A DNA stretch of 7,925 nt from Spirochaetia bacterium UBA5368 (lineage in GTDB: Bacteria; Spirochaetota; UBA4802; UBA5368). The translations under genes and the position numbers were made by a program. Shown piece after piece: positions 1-7,240 of the stretch (the first letter of the stretch is position 1; each line of letters opens with the position of its first letter). The DNA lies in contig DHPI01000078.1 in assembly GCA_002407865.1 (NCBI GenBank), positions 1 to 7,925 of the forward strand, read 5' to 3'. The notes under the pieces were generated by a model, which made no database searches, had not been told where the DNA came from, and worked only from the letters and a program-made list of their open reading frames with translations.

Positions 1-32
1 TATGACGCTGTCGCCACATGGTCTATATGTAA

Positions 33-61
33 TTGACATTATATTTATAATATTATATTAT
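33..61 (+). promoter_or_regulatory. sigma-70-type promoter of the acyl-CoA synthetase gene
   Basis: A perfect -35 hexamer TTGACA (33-38) is followed after 17 bp by TATTAT (56-61), five of six matches to the -10 consensus. Transcription would begin near 68, giving a leader of about 60 nt. The whole stretch is A+T-rich, so other -10-like hexamers exist (TATAAT at 46-51 and 69-74), but only the 56-61 one has standard spacing. No experimental support. Confidence 0.55.
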
Positions 62-79
62 ATCATATTATAATATTAT
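47..79. repeat. 11-bp inverted repeat in the promoter region
   Basis: ATAATATTATA at 47-57 is exactly inverted at 69-79 (TATAATATTAT), with an 11-bp spacer. It overlaps the proposed -10 and the start site, which is where a repressor operator would sit. Because the tract is almost pure A+T, chance symmetry is a real alternative. Confidence 0.4.
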
Positions 80-129
80 GTCTTTTTTCGCACGCCATAT
101 ATATACAATCATACTCGAAGGAGGATCGC

Positions 130-1722
130 ATGCAAAATTCCAACCCGATAAAGCTCAATCTGTTGCGACGCGCCTGCGTGGGCGATATTCTCAGGCGTAC
201 CGCCGGCCGGCATCCCGACGATGTCGCCGTGGTGTTTCGTGACACGCCGTATACATACAAAACGCTCAACGCGGCCGTCAACCGCTGCGCAAATTCCCTG
301 CTGAAACTCGGCGTAAAGCCGGGCGACCGCATCGCCATCCTGTCGCACAACTGCGACAGCTACCTGATACTTCTCTTTGCGCTTTTTAAAATCGGCGCGG
401 TCGCCACGCCGCTTAATTTCATGCTGAAGGGCAACGAAATCGAGTATATCATCAACGACGCCACGCCCGTGATGTTTTTCGTGGAAGACGCGCTGGTTGA
501 CGGCGTACAACAGATTAAAAAGTCCCTCGCTTCCGTGAAACATTTCGGCGTATTCGCCCTGAAAGGTGAAACGCCGCCCGCCGGATGGATGAAATTTGAC
601 GATCTGACAGGCGGCAGTGACGAAGAACCGAGCGTGGCAATATCCGGCGACGCGCCGGCCACGCTTCTGTATACAAGCGGCACCGAATCGATGCCAAAGG
701 GGGTTCTGAATTGTCATCTCAATTTTTACGCCACACTGCTTTCGGCGTATACCGATCTGGACCTGGAAAAAAAGGACATTATCCTCCTTTCAATACCCCT
801 CTTTCATGTCGCGGGCATATACCTCTCGATTGCCGTCATCGGCAGGGGCAGCAAGGTAATCATGGAATACGCCCCCGACCCGATGGAAATTCTCGCCATA
901 ACGAAATCGTACGGCGTAAATTACTGGGTGTACCCGCCAACGCTCTATACCGTACTTCCGCTGATGCCAGGATTTAAAAAGGAAGACCTGTCAAGCCTGG
1001 AAAAATGCATCAGCTTCGGCGCGTATATGCCCGACAACCTTCTGCGGCAGTGGATGGAAATGCTGCCCGGCGCCCGCTTTATGAATTACTACGGCCAGAC
1101 CGAGTCGAGCCCGCTGGGAACAAGCCTGCCGCACGAGGACATGCTTCGCAAGCCGGGCTCAATCGGAAAAGCGCACCTGCCGCTCGAAATTAAAATATTC
1201 GATGACGACGACCGCGAGGTGGAGCGGGGAGCGGAGGGCGAAATCGTGATGCGCGGCCCGTCAATCATGCTGGGATACTACAAGAACGGCGAAAAAACTG
1301 AGGAGGCGTTCCGCAACGGCTGGCTGCACACGGGCGACATCGGCAGAATGGACGAGGAGGGCTACATCTTTTTTATTGACCGCAAAAAAGATGTTATAAA
1401 ATCAGGCGGCGAAAATGTTTCATCGCGCGAGGTCGAGGAGGTTCTTTTTACGCACCCGAAGGTAATGGAGGCCGCGGTGGTGGGGCTGCCCGATCCGTAC
1501 TGGATAGAAGCGGTAAGCGCCGCGATCGTTCCGCGGCCGGGACAGACAATCGACCCCGAGGAGATAAAGGCTTTTTGCAAGGAGAGGCTTGCGGGATACA
1601 AGGCGCCGAAGAACGTGTTTATTCTCGATGCGCTGCCGAAAAATCCCAGCGGAAAGATACTCAAGCGGCTTCTCCGCGAACAGCTTGGCAAACAGTTAGC
1701 GGAAAAGCCGCAGACGGCGTAG
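130..1722 (+). CDS. AMP-forming acyl-CoA synthetase (FadD-like, medium/long-chain fatty acid:CoA ligase family)
   Basis: Complete 530-residue cytoplasmic member of the ANL adenylating superfamily. By family it activates a carboxylic acid with ATP to an acyl-adenylate and transfers it to CoA. The phosphate-binding loop is YTSGTESMPKG at residues 181-191 (the common TG is ES, a variant seen in fatty acyl-CoA ligases). NYYGQTE lies at 319-325, WLHTGD at 398-403, and the hinge region DRKKDVIKSGGENVSSREVE follows. The C-terminal PSGKILK carries the catalytic lysine K509. Length and motif order are normal for the family, so it should be active. The start is supported by AAGGAGG at 118-124, five bases upstream of ATG. 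The gene appears monocistronic, converging on the cytochrome-maturation operon, and nothing nearby indicates its substrate. A fatty or aromatic acid is plausible; the sequence does not decide between them. Confidence 0.93.
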   Translation: MQNSNPIKLNLLRRACVGDILRRTAGRHPDDVAVVFRDTPYTYKTLNAAVNRCANSLLKLGVKPGDRIAILSHNCDSYLILLFALFKIGAVATPLNFMLKGNEIEYIINDATPVMFFVEDALVDGVQQIKKSLASVKHFGVFALKGETPPAGWMKFDDLTGGSDEEPSVAISGDAPATLLYTSGTESMPKGVLNCHLNFYATLLSAYTDLDLEKKDIILLSIPLFHVAGIYLSIAVIGRGSKVIMEYAPDPMEILAITKSYGVNYWVYPPTLYTVLPLMPGFKKEDLSSLEKCISFGAYMPDNLLRQWMEMLPGARFMNYYGQTESSPLGTSLPHEDMLRKPGSIGKAHLPLEIKIFDDDDREVERGAEGEIVMRGPSIMLGYYKNGEKTEEAFRNGWLHTGDIGRMDEEGYIFFIDRKKDVIKSGGENVSSREVEEVLFTHPKVMEAAVVGLPDPYWIEAVSAAIVPRPGQTIDPEEIKAFCKERLAGYKAPKNVFILDALPKNPSGKILKRLLREQLGKQLAEKPQTA

Positions 1723-1741
1723 CGCACGGCGCGCCAAAAAA

Positions 1742-1778
1742 CGCATCGCGCATAACGCCGCCGAGCGATACTGCGGCG
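1742..1778 (-). terminator. possible terminator hairpin after the minus-strand operon
   Basis: Directly after the ResB stop codon, the minus strand has CGCCGC (1778-1773), an 11-nt loop and GCGGCG (1761-1756). A run of six T follows only 14 nt later (1741-1736). The hairpin is G+C-rich, but the T-run is too far from it for a standard intrinsic terminator. It lies in the 56-bp gap between two convergent genes, where a terminator is expected. Confidence 0.28.
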
Positions 1779-2660
1779 CTACGCGTGGTTCCGCTGCGCC
1801 TGCGGAAAGTACCATATCATCATAATGATAATCAGCACGATCGCGCCCATGACATATCGAAAACCGGGATCGTACTGCGCCAGCAGAAACTCCTCCGGCG
1901 CCCTGTCCACCTTCGGCTGCACGTGATACATGTGCGCCTTGTTGCAGGTCTCCTCGGTTTTTTTCAGAAGCTTTTCGCTGCGGGCTACCTCGTCAGCGGC
2001 CGCTGTCTCCTGATAGTTTCCCCGTTTCTTCTTCATGTCCAGCCGCAGGTTCCATCCGCGTATGCTGAGAGGAATGCCATACGACACGCTTGCCTGCGAG
2101 CTTCCCTCGCTTTCCTGAATATCCAGTATGGCGGTCACTTCCTTAATGCGGTTTTTCATATACGAGGTTTCGGGGTAATAATCGGTCCGAATATCGGCCA
2201 CGGTAACGCGCGTTCCGCCTGGAAGCTCGTACTCGCTCCCTCTGGCAAGCGGAAACTTCACCTGCGTTGAAAACGCCGACGACACGAGGTGGCCGGCGAG
2301 CGCCACCAGAAACAGTATGTGAATCAGCGACGGCGTGATCGTCACCGAAAAGGCGCGCCACCCCATGCTTTTGCGTTTCGGCAGCAGCGCGAGTATCCGC
2401 GAACAGGCGCACGCGACGGTGTTGACGCCCAGAAGCAGCAGCACAAACAGAAGCGCGAACACCCACCACGATTTTCCAAAATTCGAAACGCCCTGTGTAA
2501 GCAGCCAGTCCTGTATGCGCATGCTGTTAAGCGAATTGATTAAGACATAATTCTTCGACGCCACCAATCCGCCAGTAACGCACAATGCGACCGTCGCGAC
2601 AAGCAGCCAGAAGGTGATACGGAGATCGCCGACAACATCCAGTATTTTTTTCACGATCAT
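1779..2660 (-). CDS. resB: ResB/Ccs1-like cytochrome c biogenesis protein, short form
   Basis: A 293-residue integral membrane protein. ResB works with CcsA/ResC in System II cytochrome c maturation, keeping haem and apocytochrome available for thioether attachment outside the cytoplasmic membrane. Visible topology: transmembrane segments at about residues 15-36, 66-86 and 112-130, an external domain at about 132-262, then a final segment at about 268-288. This is the ResB order. IHILFLVALAGHLVS resembles the histidine-bearing third segment of the family, and YDPGFRYVMG is the typical DPGF entry to the last segment. At 293 residues it is clearly shorter than usual ResB proteins (roughly 450 or more); the loss is in the external domain. 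Its ATG overlaps the upstream gene's TGA (ATGA, 2660-2657), so translation is probably coupled. Last gene of the cluster. Confidence 0.85.
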   Translation of the reverse strand: MIVKKILDVVGDLRITFWLLVATVALCVTGGLVASKNYVLINSLNSMRIQDWLLTQGVSNFGKSWWVFALLFVLLLLGVNTVACACSRILALLPKRKSMGWRAFSVTITPSLIHILFLVALAGHLVSSAFSTQVKFPLARGSEYELPGGTRVTVADIRTDYYPETSYMKNRIKEVTAILDIQESEGSSQASVSYGIPLSIRGWNLRLDMKKKRGNYQETAAADEVARSEKLLKKTEETCNKAHMYHVQPKVDRAPEEFLLAQYDPGFRYVMGAIVLIIIMMIWYFPQAQRNHA

Positions 2661-3409
2661 CCCCCTATCCGCTCAAAATTCATTTCATGCAGGTACGACG
2701 CAAAACTGAGGCACAGCACTATCAGCGAAGCGGCGACGGCGAACCACGCCTTGCGCCGCATGTCCCATCCCTTTAAAAAACGCAGGTGCAGATACGCCGC
2801 ATAGGTAAACCAGATGGCCGCCGAGTTAAGGTGCCGCGCTCCCCAGCTGAACGGCACCGACCATCCCTGGTAGCACCACACCGCGCCGGTGAACTGGGCA
2901 AGGCTGTAAAAGACAAATCCCCATACGAGCAGCGGATGAAAGTCGTTGCCGCCTTCCAGCTTCATGAGCGCACGCAGGGCTAACCAGCCGCCGGCAAAAA
3001 AACAGGCGTGCGCCGGCACCTCGAAAAGAAAAAAGAAAGCGGCCCATATCGAAATCTTCTGCGGCGTCGGCGGGATAATCCCGTGCGGGTAGTACAGCGC
3101 GAACGCCATAAAGGCGATTGCCAGATATGTCACGCTGTCCCAGTCGGGCCTGCGTTCGCCATACGATTGATGCGCCAGCGCAAGCAGCGCCACGGCCAGC
3201 GGCAGCAGAAAAACGCCCTCGAACATGCCGTTCGGGATGAACACGCCCGAAAGCCATCCCCGCCCCGCCTGGTACGCGGTGTGCGCCAGCACGCCGGCGC
3301 ACAGAAGCGCATACGCGGGCTTTCGAGATTTAAAGAAAACGCATACGCCGCTCAGCGCACACAGCGCGGCGGCCGCGTAGAGGAGAATATGAATTCCGTG
3401 TACATTCAT
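2657..3409 (-). CDS. ccsA: CcsA/ResC-like haem-handling cytochrome c assembly protein, divergent
   Basis: A 250-residue polytopic protein with about eight hydrophobic segments, matching the cytochrome c assembly (CcsA/CcmC/CcmF) family. By family it moves haem to the outer face of the membrane and, with ResB, joins it to CXXCH-type motifs. Family signs: HTAYQAGRGWLSG at 43-55, a membrane histidine at H134, and the block from W178 to R210 ending AAYLHLR, with H207 as a likely haem ligand. The haem-binding WWD motif is changed. W178, W183 and W189 remain spaced as expected, but the usual WDPKE is WGARH (189-193), so the aspartate, lysine and glutamate are missing. I start at 3409 rather than a longer in-frame ATG at 3508, because the longer form would read back through the preceding gene; 3409 lies one base after that gene's stop. 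It overlaps resB by 4 bp. Confidence 0.82.
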   Translation of the reverse strand: MNVHGIHILLYAAAALCALSGVCVFFKSRKPAYALLCAGVLAHTAYQAGRGWLSGVFIPNGMFEGVFLLPLAVALLALAHQSYGERRPDWDSVTYLAIAFMAFALYYPHGIIPPTPQKISIWAAFFFLFEVPAHACFFAGGWLALRALMKLEGGNDFHPLLVWGFVFYSLAQFTGAVWCYQGWSVPFSWGARHLNSAAIWFTYAAYLHLRFLKGWDMRRKAWFAVAASLIVLCLSFASYLHEMNFERIGG

Positions 3410-3410
3410 G

Positions 3411-4505
3411 TTATTTGTCCTGCCCTGCCGGTGATACCGCGTCGAGCACGGCGATATACGCAAGCCCCCACACGTCGCGGTCAACATAGTAATCCCGTAC
3501 CGGGCCAAGCGTCATGCCGCCGGAGGGCGTTTTTCCGTTAAGCTCGGTAATGATCATCGCCCTTCGGCCGTCGTCGGTAAGAAACAGCTCGCGGCCGGAA
3601 AACAGCGCCCGGTAGCCGTCGCACGCGACAAACAGAAAGTAATTGTCGGGCCCGCATCCGGGAAAATTCTTCTCCAGCGCCGACACGAGGTTGTACCCCT
3701 TCGCATCGGCTATTCCCTTGAAGCCCTGGCCGTGGCCGGTGCGCACCCAGTTTTTAATGGAATCGCGCGCAACGCCCGCGAATTTTATTTCCGCTTTTTT
3801 GCCGCCCCACAGGCACACAACGGTATCGGACGAGCATTTCGCGCCTTTTGTCGCGGCCGGCAGCTCTTTATACGGGACATCGGGCGTTGTCAGCACAATC
3901 TTTTTCACGTCATCGAGATAGCGCACGGTATCGGGCTCGGCGGGGCACACAAGCCGCAGTCCTTTCACGTTTTCATGATACACATTGGCCGTGTACGCCT
4001 CTTTCTTTTTAGCCTCCGTCGGCGTTAATTCTTTGCGGTCGAACGCGAGTATAACGGGATTGCTGTCATCCGTCATGGTCAGCTCCCCGTAGCTGAAATT
4101 CGCCGCCGCGCCGTTTTCGCCGACAAAGGTGACCAGCATGTCAAGCGGCCGCTCGAAGGCCGCGCTCTCCGGCTTTTTCGGGGCAATCCCCTCGAGGATG
4201 TGCAGCACCGGGATGCCGGTATACCGGTAGGTGCCCAGAAATTTTCCATCCGGCGCGACTTCGCGCGTGCGGATGTACGTTGCGGCAAACGCGTCTAACG
4301 CGTTTTTGTTGAAGCTGTACACGCGCTTCGTCATGCCCGACACCTCGAGCGTGGTCCCGCGCTGCACCTCGCCGGTAAGCGCAAGCGGGGTAGCGCCGGT
4401 AACGGCCATGACCGACACGTAGTTTTTCGGATACAGCAACTTGTACGCGGCGAAGAGCAGCACGCACACAAGCAGCGCGGCAACAGCAATTTGTTTTTTA
4501 TTCAT
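3411..4505 (-). CDS. membrane-anchored protein with two tandem sulfite-oxidase/YedY-type molybdopterin-like domains
   Basis: A 364-residue protein with one N-terminal membrane segment (about 7-24) and the rest outside the cytoplasm. Residues about 42-206 resemble the oxidoreductase molybdopterin-binding fold. YRYTGIPVLHILEGI (93-107) is the conserved turn-and-helix, and GLRLVCPAEPDTVRYLDDVKKIVL (182-205) matches the strand that closes this domain. Residues about 227-356 repeat the pattern in diverged form: KGYNLVSALEKNF (269-281), then LFVACDGYRALFSGREL (291-307). The cysteine that binds Mo in true sulfite oxidase/YedY enzymes is not seen between the first strand and the YTG turn, so the protein may hold a pterin differently, bind another ligand or be purely structural. 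The start at 4505 has AGGGAG seven bases upstream; an in-frame ATG at 4568 would lie in the terminator region. First gene of the tight trio with ccsA and resB. Exact role unknown. Confidence 0.7.
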   Translation of the reverse strand: MNKKQIAVAALLVCVLLFAAYKLLYPKNYVSVMAVTGATPLALTGEVQRGTTLEVSGMTKRVYSFNKNALDAFAATYIRTREVAPDGKFLGTYRYTGIPVLHILEGIAPKKPESAAFERPLDMLVTFVGENGAAANFSYGELTMTDDSNPVILAFDRKELTPTEAKKKEAYTANVYHENVKGLRLVCPAEPDTVRYLDDVKKIVLTTPDVPYKELPAATKGAKCSSDTVVCLWGGKKAEIKFAGVARDSIKNWVRTGHGQGFKGIADAKGYNLVSALEKNFPGCGPDNYFLFVACDGYRALFSGRELFLTDDGRRAMIITELNGKTPSGGMTLGPVRDYYVDRDVWGLAYIAVLDAVSPAGQDK

Positions 4506-4560
4506 AGCAGACTCCCTGAAGGTAATACGACGATTATCGGCATCATTCGGCCCCCGGCCA

Positions 4561-4603
4561 AATAACAAAACGGGCAGGCGAGTAGTACACCCGCGCCTGC
4601 CCG
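4561..4603 (-). terminator. rho-independent terminator between the receptor gene and the cytochrome-maturation operon
   Basis: On the minus strand CGGGCAGGCG (4603-4594) pairs perfectly over 10 bp with CGCCTGCCCG (4580-4571) around a 13-nt loop. TTTTGTTATT (4570-4561) follows at once. It starts 47 nt after the receptor stop codon. This is a textbook intrinsic terminator, so the three downstream genes are reached by read-through or by their own promoter; I see no strong promoter at 4506-4560. Confidence 0.88.
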
Positions 4604-4649
4604 GGAAGAGATTTACAACATGCAGAAAATATTAAGCATACCTCAATAA

Positions 4650-7112
4650 TTAAAGCCTCGCGCTGCCGCCTATATAGAACATACGGCCCGGCCCGGGATT
4701 GAACGGGTCGGCGTTGTAGTCGTCGAACACGTTTTTGCACATTACGTAGACGTCAAAGTTCTCCATAATGTTTTGCGAAAGTTTCACGTTGAGCATCAAA
4801 GGATTGTGGAGCTTAATGGTTTTATACACATCCGTCGTATACACACCCGGAGATGTTGCCGAGGGATTAGATGCCAGTACGTAAACCTTCTGGTTGTTTG
4901 TGTAGTTGCCCCAGAGCATAAGCTGAGTCTTTGTAACAAAATTGAGCGCAAGCTGGCACAGAACCTGGTGTACAGGAATTTCCTCAACAGATTTGCCTTT
5001 CGTAACTGTTGAGTCATCGTAGTTGCGTGCATAGCTGTACACATAGCCGATTGTAGCTGTAACATCCATGATGCCTCCAATCCGCTCCAATGTGCCCTGT
5101 ACCGTTGATTCGACACCCTGCACAACGTAGCCATCAATGTTTGTATACGTCTGGCTCGTTTTATCTACATTATATACGCTTTCAATTTTATCATTAATAC
5201 GCGTATAGAAATAATCGTTCCTGAAGCTGAGGGCGTTGTTCAGGAAGAAGAGCTCGAAACCAGCGTTTGTAGTATATATACGCTCCGGCTCAATCGTAAG
5301 GTCGGTTGTTTCTGTAATGTCCTTATAGATATCAAGCGAGGGGAACTTGGTCTTCATGGCGCCGGCCGCACGCAGTCGGAGAAAATCCTTAATCGGATCG
5401 TAGACAACGGCAAGCACCGGATTCAGCGAATCGCGGGTTCCCCAGAGTATGGTGTCGGCCTTCGCGTAGTATGCTTCGACCATCTGGTTCAGAGTCCCGT
5501 TTGCGAAGTTATTGCTTCGAAGCTTAAGCTGGGTAATGTCCTGCGCATCATACGAGATGCCGGCTGTTACAAATACATTACCAGCGGTTGTTTTAAAACG
5601 CATTTCATCTTCAAGCGCAAGCGTTACATACTGCGAGCCCATATCCTGTACCTTGTATTCTCCGGTACCATGAATCCCCACAACTCCTGACGCCACAGCG
5701 CTGTTGATGGCTTTCTCGAGCTTTTCATGCACCTCGAAGCGGTAATGGATTGTTGCCGCAAGCTTATTCCAATCCGCGATTTTATACGTCGGCAACAGGA
5801 AAAAACCGTACGCGGTTTCTTCATAAATGGATTGGACCTGATCAGTACCATACGGCCTTCTTAAATCCGGATTACTACTATCCACTTTAGTGACATCATA
5901 TACAGAAGGCGGAAACATCATCATCGTTTCTGCCTGGTTGGCCCACCCTTCAAGATTATTCCTTTGTGCTATATAAAAAACATTCATTCGCAGTAAAAGA
6001 TTGCCGAATTCCGCTTTCAAGTAAGGCGAAACAGACAATCGGGTGTCTTCCGGCCAAGAAAACGCGCGGTTCTGAAAAGCTGAGCTCTTGCCATCTGCTA
6101 CAAAGCTCGGAGCTTTGCCCCAGTTGGTATCTTTCCATGATATCGTTGTCGTCGAGGAAAATGTATTCGAGTCCTGTACGTTGCTGTAGTAGCTTGCCGA
6201 TATTCCGGTTTCAATCGTATTGGTAATGTTGTATCCAACGCGCCCGTTGATCGTGTATTTCTCATAGGATGTATGGTTCCATTTCCCGGTATCGTTTATA
6301 TAGTTATTCTTTGCCGCAAGCGTCACCTCATCGTAGGTGTACGGCAGCAATGTAGCGGGATTGATAAACAGACCATACTGAACAAGCTTATCGAACCACT
6401 TTCTACGCTCCTTCTTATCCAGCTTCTTTGATATTTCATAGCCGTCCGAATGCCGGTACGAAGCCGCAATCCAGGCATAAAAATCGCCGATAGGAGCACC
6501 GGCCTCGGCGGAGACCATGTAGTTGTTGTGCTCGCCGTATTCAACTTTTCCCGCCGCGGTAAGCTGCTCGGGCTGTTTCGTTACTATGTTTATCGAGCCG
6601 ATGCTGCCAAGCGCCCCGTAAAGCGCCGATGCCACACCGCGGTTTACCACAATGTGTGAAACGTTGGCCACGGGAATGCTGGAAATATCGGTGTTATTTC
6701 CGCCATAGTAGGGGTCCAGCACAGGGATACCGTCGATAAGAATGGCTGCCATCTTCTGGTCGAAACCGCGTATTGAAAAGACCTCGTACCCTTTGGCCGA
6801 CTGGTACACGTTTACGCCCGGAACCATCCTGAGCGAATCACCAAGCGACTTATCTCCCCTTTTTTCAATATCCTCGCCGGAGATATCCGTAACGGTACTC
6901 GCCTGTTCAATGTTCGGGACCGCCTGATCTCGTACCACGATCTCGCCCATGCCAAACGCCTTCGTCTTTGACTCCCATACGTCTTTTTTCACCTCTTTCG
7001 CGGGCTCGGCCGCCGCTTCCGGCGTTTTGGTCACGCCCGTTTCTTGCGCAAAAAGGGGCATGCAGACAAACGCGAATGCCAGCACCATCGCCGCCGCATA
7101 TAGCTTTTTCAT
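4650..7112 (-). CDS. TonB-dependent outer-membrane receptor
   Basis: An 820-residue gated outer-membrane channel, which by family imports a scarce ligand (siderophore, haem, cobalamin, metal complex) using TonB-ExbBD energy. Residues 1-22 are a signal peptide, probably cut after LFA. An Ala/Lys/Glu-rich linker follows, then a TonB-box-like EIVVR (57-61) and the plug at about 64-180. The plug shows SIRGFDQKMAAILIDGIPV (113-131), NRGVASALYGALGS (157-170) and INIVTK (174-179). The remaining 640 residues form the 22-strand barrel, ending PGPGRMFYIGGSARL; the last residue is leucine instead of the usual aromatic. GGAGG (7122-7118), five bases upstream, fixes the start at 7112; an upstream in-frame ATG at 7124 overlaps this site. 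The ligand cannot be read from sequence. Much of the barrel-coding DNA is more A+T-rich than the plug-coding part. A structured leader precedes the gene and a strong terminator follows it. Confidence 0.93.
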   Translation of the reverse strand: MKKLYAAAMVLAFAFVCMPLFAQETGVTKTPEAAAEPAKEVKKDVWESKTKAFGMGEIVVRDQAVPNIEQASTVTDISGEDIEKRGDKSLGDSLRMVPGVNVYQSAKGYEVFSIRGFDQKMAAILIDGIPVLDPYYGGNNTDISSIPVANVSHIVVNRGVASALYGALGSIGSINIVTKQPEQLTAAGKVEYGEHNNYMVSAEAGAPIGDFYAWIAASYRHSDGYEISKKLDKKERRKWFDKLVQYGLFINPATLLPYTYDEVTLAAKNNYINDTGKWNHTSYEKYTINGRVGYNITNTIETGISASYYSNVQDSNTFSSTTTISWKDTNWGKAPSFVADGKSSAFQNRAFSWPEDTRLSVSPYLKAEFGNLLLRMNVFYIAQRNNLEGWANQAETMMMFPPSVYDVTKVDSSNPDLRRPYGTDQVQSIYEETAYGFFLLPTYKIADWNKLAATIHYRFEVHEKLEKAINSAVASGVVGIHGTGEYKVQDMGSQYVTLALEDEMRFKTTAGNVFVTAGISYDAQDITQLKLRSNNFANGTLNQMVEAYYAKADTILWGTRDSLNPVLAVVYDPIKDFLRLRAAGAMKTKFPSLDIYKDITETTDLTIEPERIYTTNAGFELFFLNNALSFRNDYFYTRINDKIESVYNVDKTSQTYTNIDGYVVQGVESTVQGTLERIGGIMDVTATIGYVYSYARNYDDSTVTKGKSVEEIPVHQVLCQLALNFVTKTQLMLWGNYTNNQKVYVLASNPSATSPGVYTTDVYKTIKLHNPLMLNVKLSQNIMENFDVYVMCKNVFDDYNADPFNPGPGRMFYIGGSARL

Positions 7113-7117
7113 GGAAT

Positions 7118-7122
7118 CCTCC
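7118..7122 (-). promoter_or_regulatory. ribosome binding site of the TonB-dependent receptor
   Basis: GGAGG on the minus strand, with a 5-nt spacer to the ATG at 7112. It decides the start: the other in-frame ATG (7124-7122) shares a base with this site and has no Shine-Dalgarno sequence of its own. Confidence 0.75.
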
Positions 7123-7240
7123 ATACTTATTAATAATATCAGATAACGAGTTACTGGAATTACCCTTTGCCGGGCAGGAAAGAAACGATGCGGTAAGCAC
7201 GGATAAAGACGCTTCGGCTTCCGGTAACTATCGCAACGAC

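Noticed and set aside
109..717. Long minus-strand ORF (202 codons) opposite the acyl-CoA synthetase.
   Set aside because: It lies antisense to a complete gene with all family motifs, and its translation shows no domain. It is a shadow frame of G+C-rich coding DNA.
1575..2270. Plus-strand 231-codon ORF spanning the end of the synthetase and opposite resB.
   Set aside because: It crosses the stop of one real gene and runs antisense to another, Arg/His-rich with no recognisable domain.
3410..3508. Longer start (ATG at 3508) for the CcsA-like gene.
   Set aside because: The extra 33 residues are hydrophilic and overlap the 3' end of the preceding gene in another frame. The internal ATG at 3409, one base after that gene's stop, opens directly into a membrane segment.
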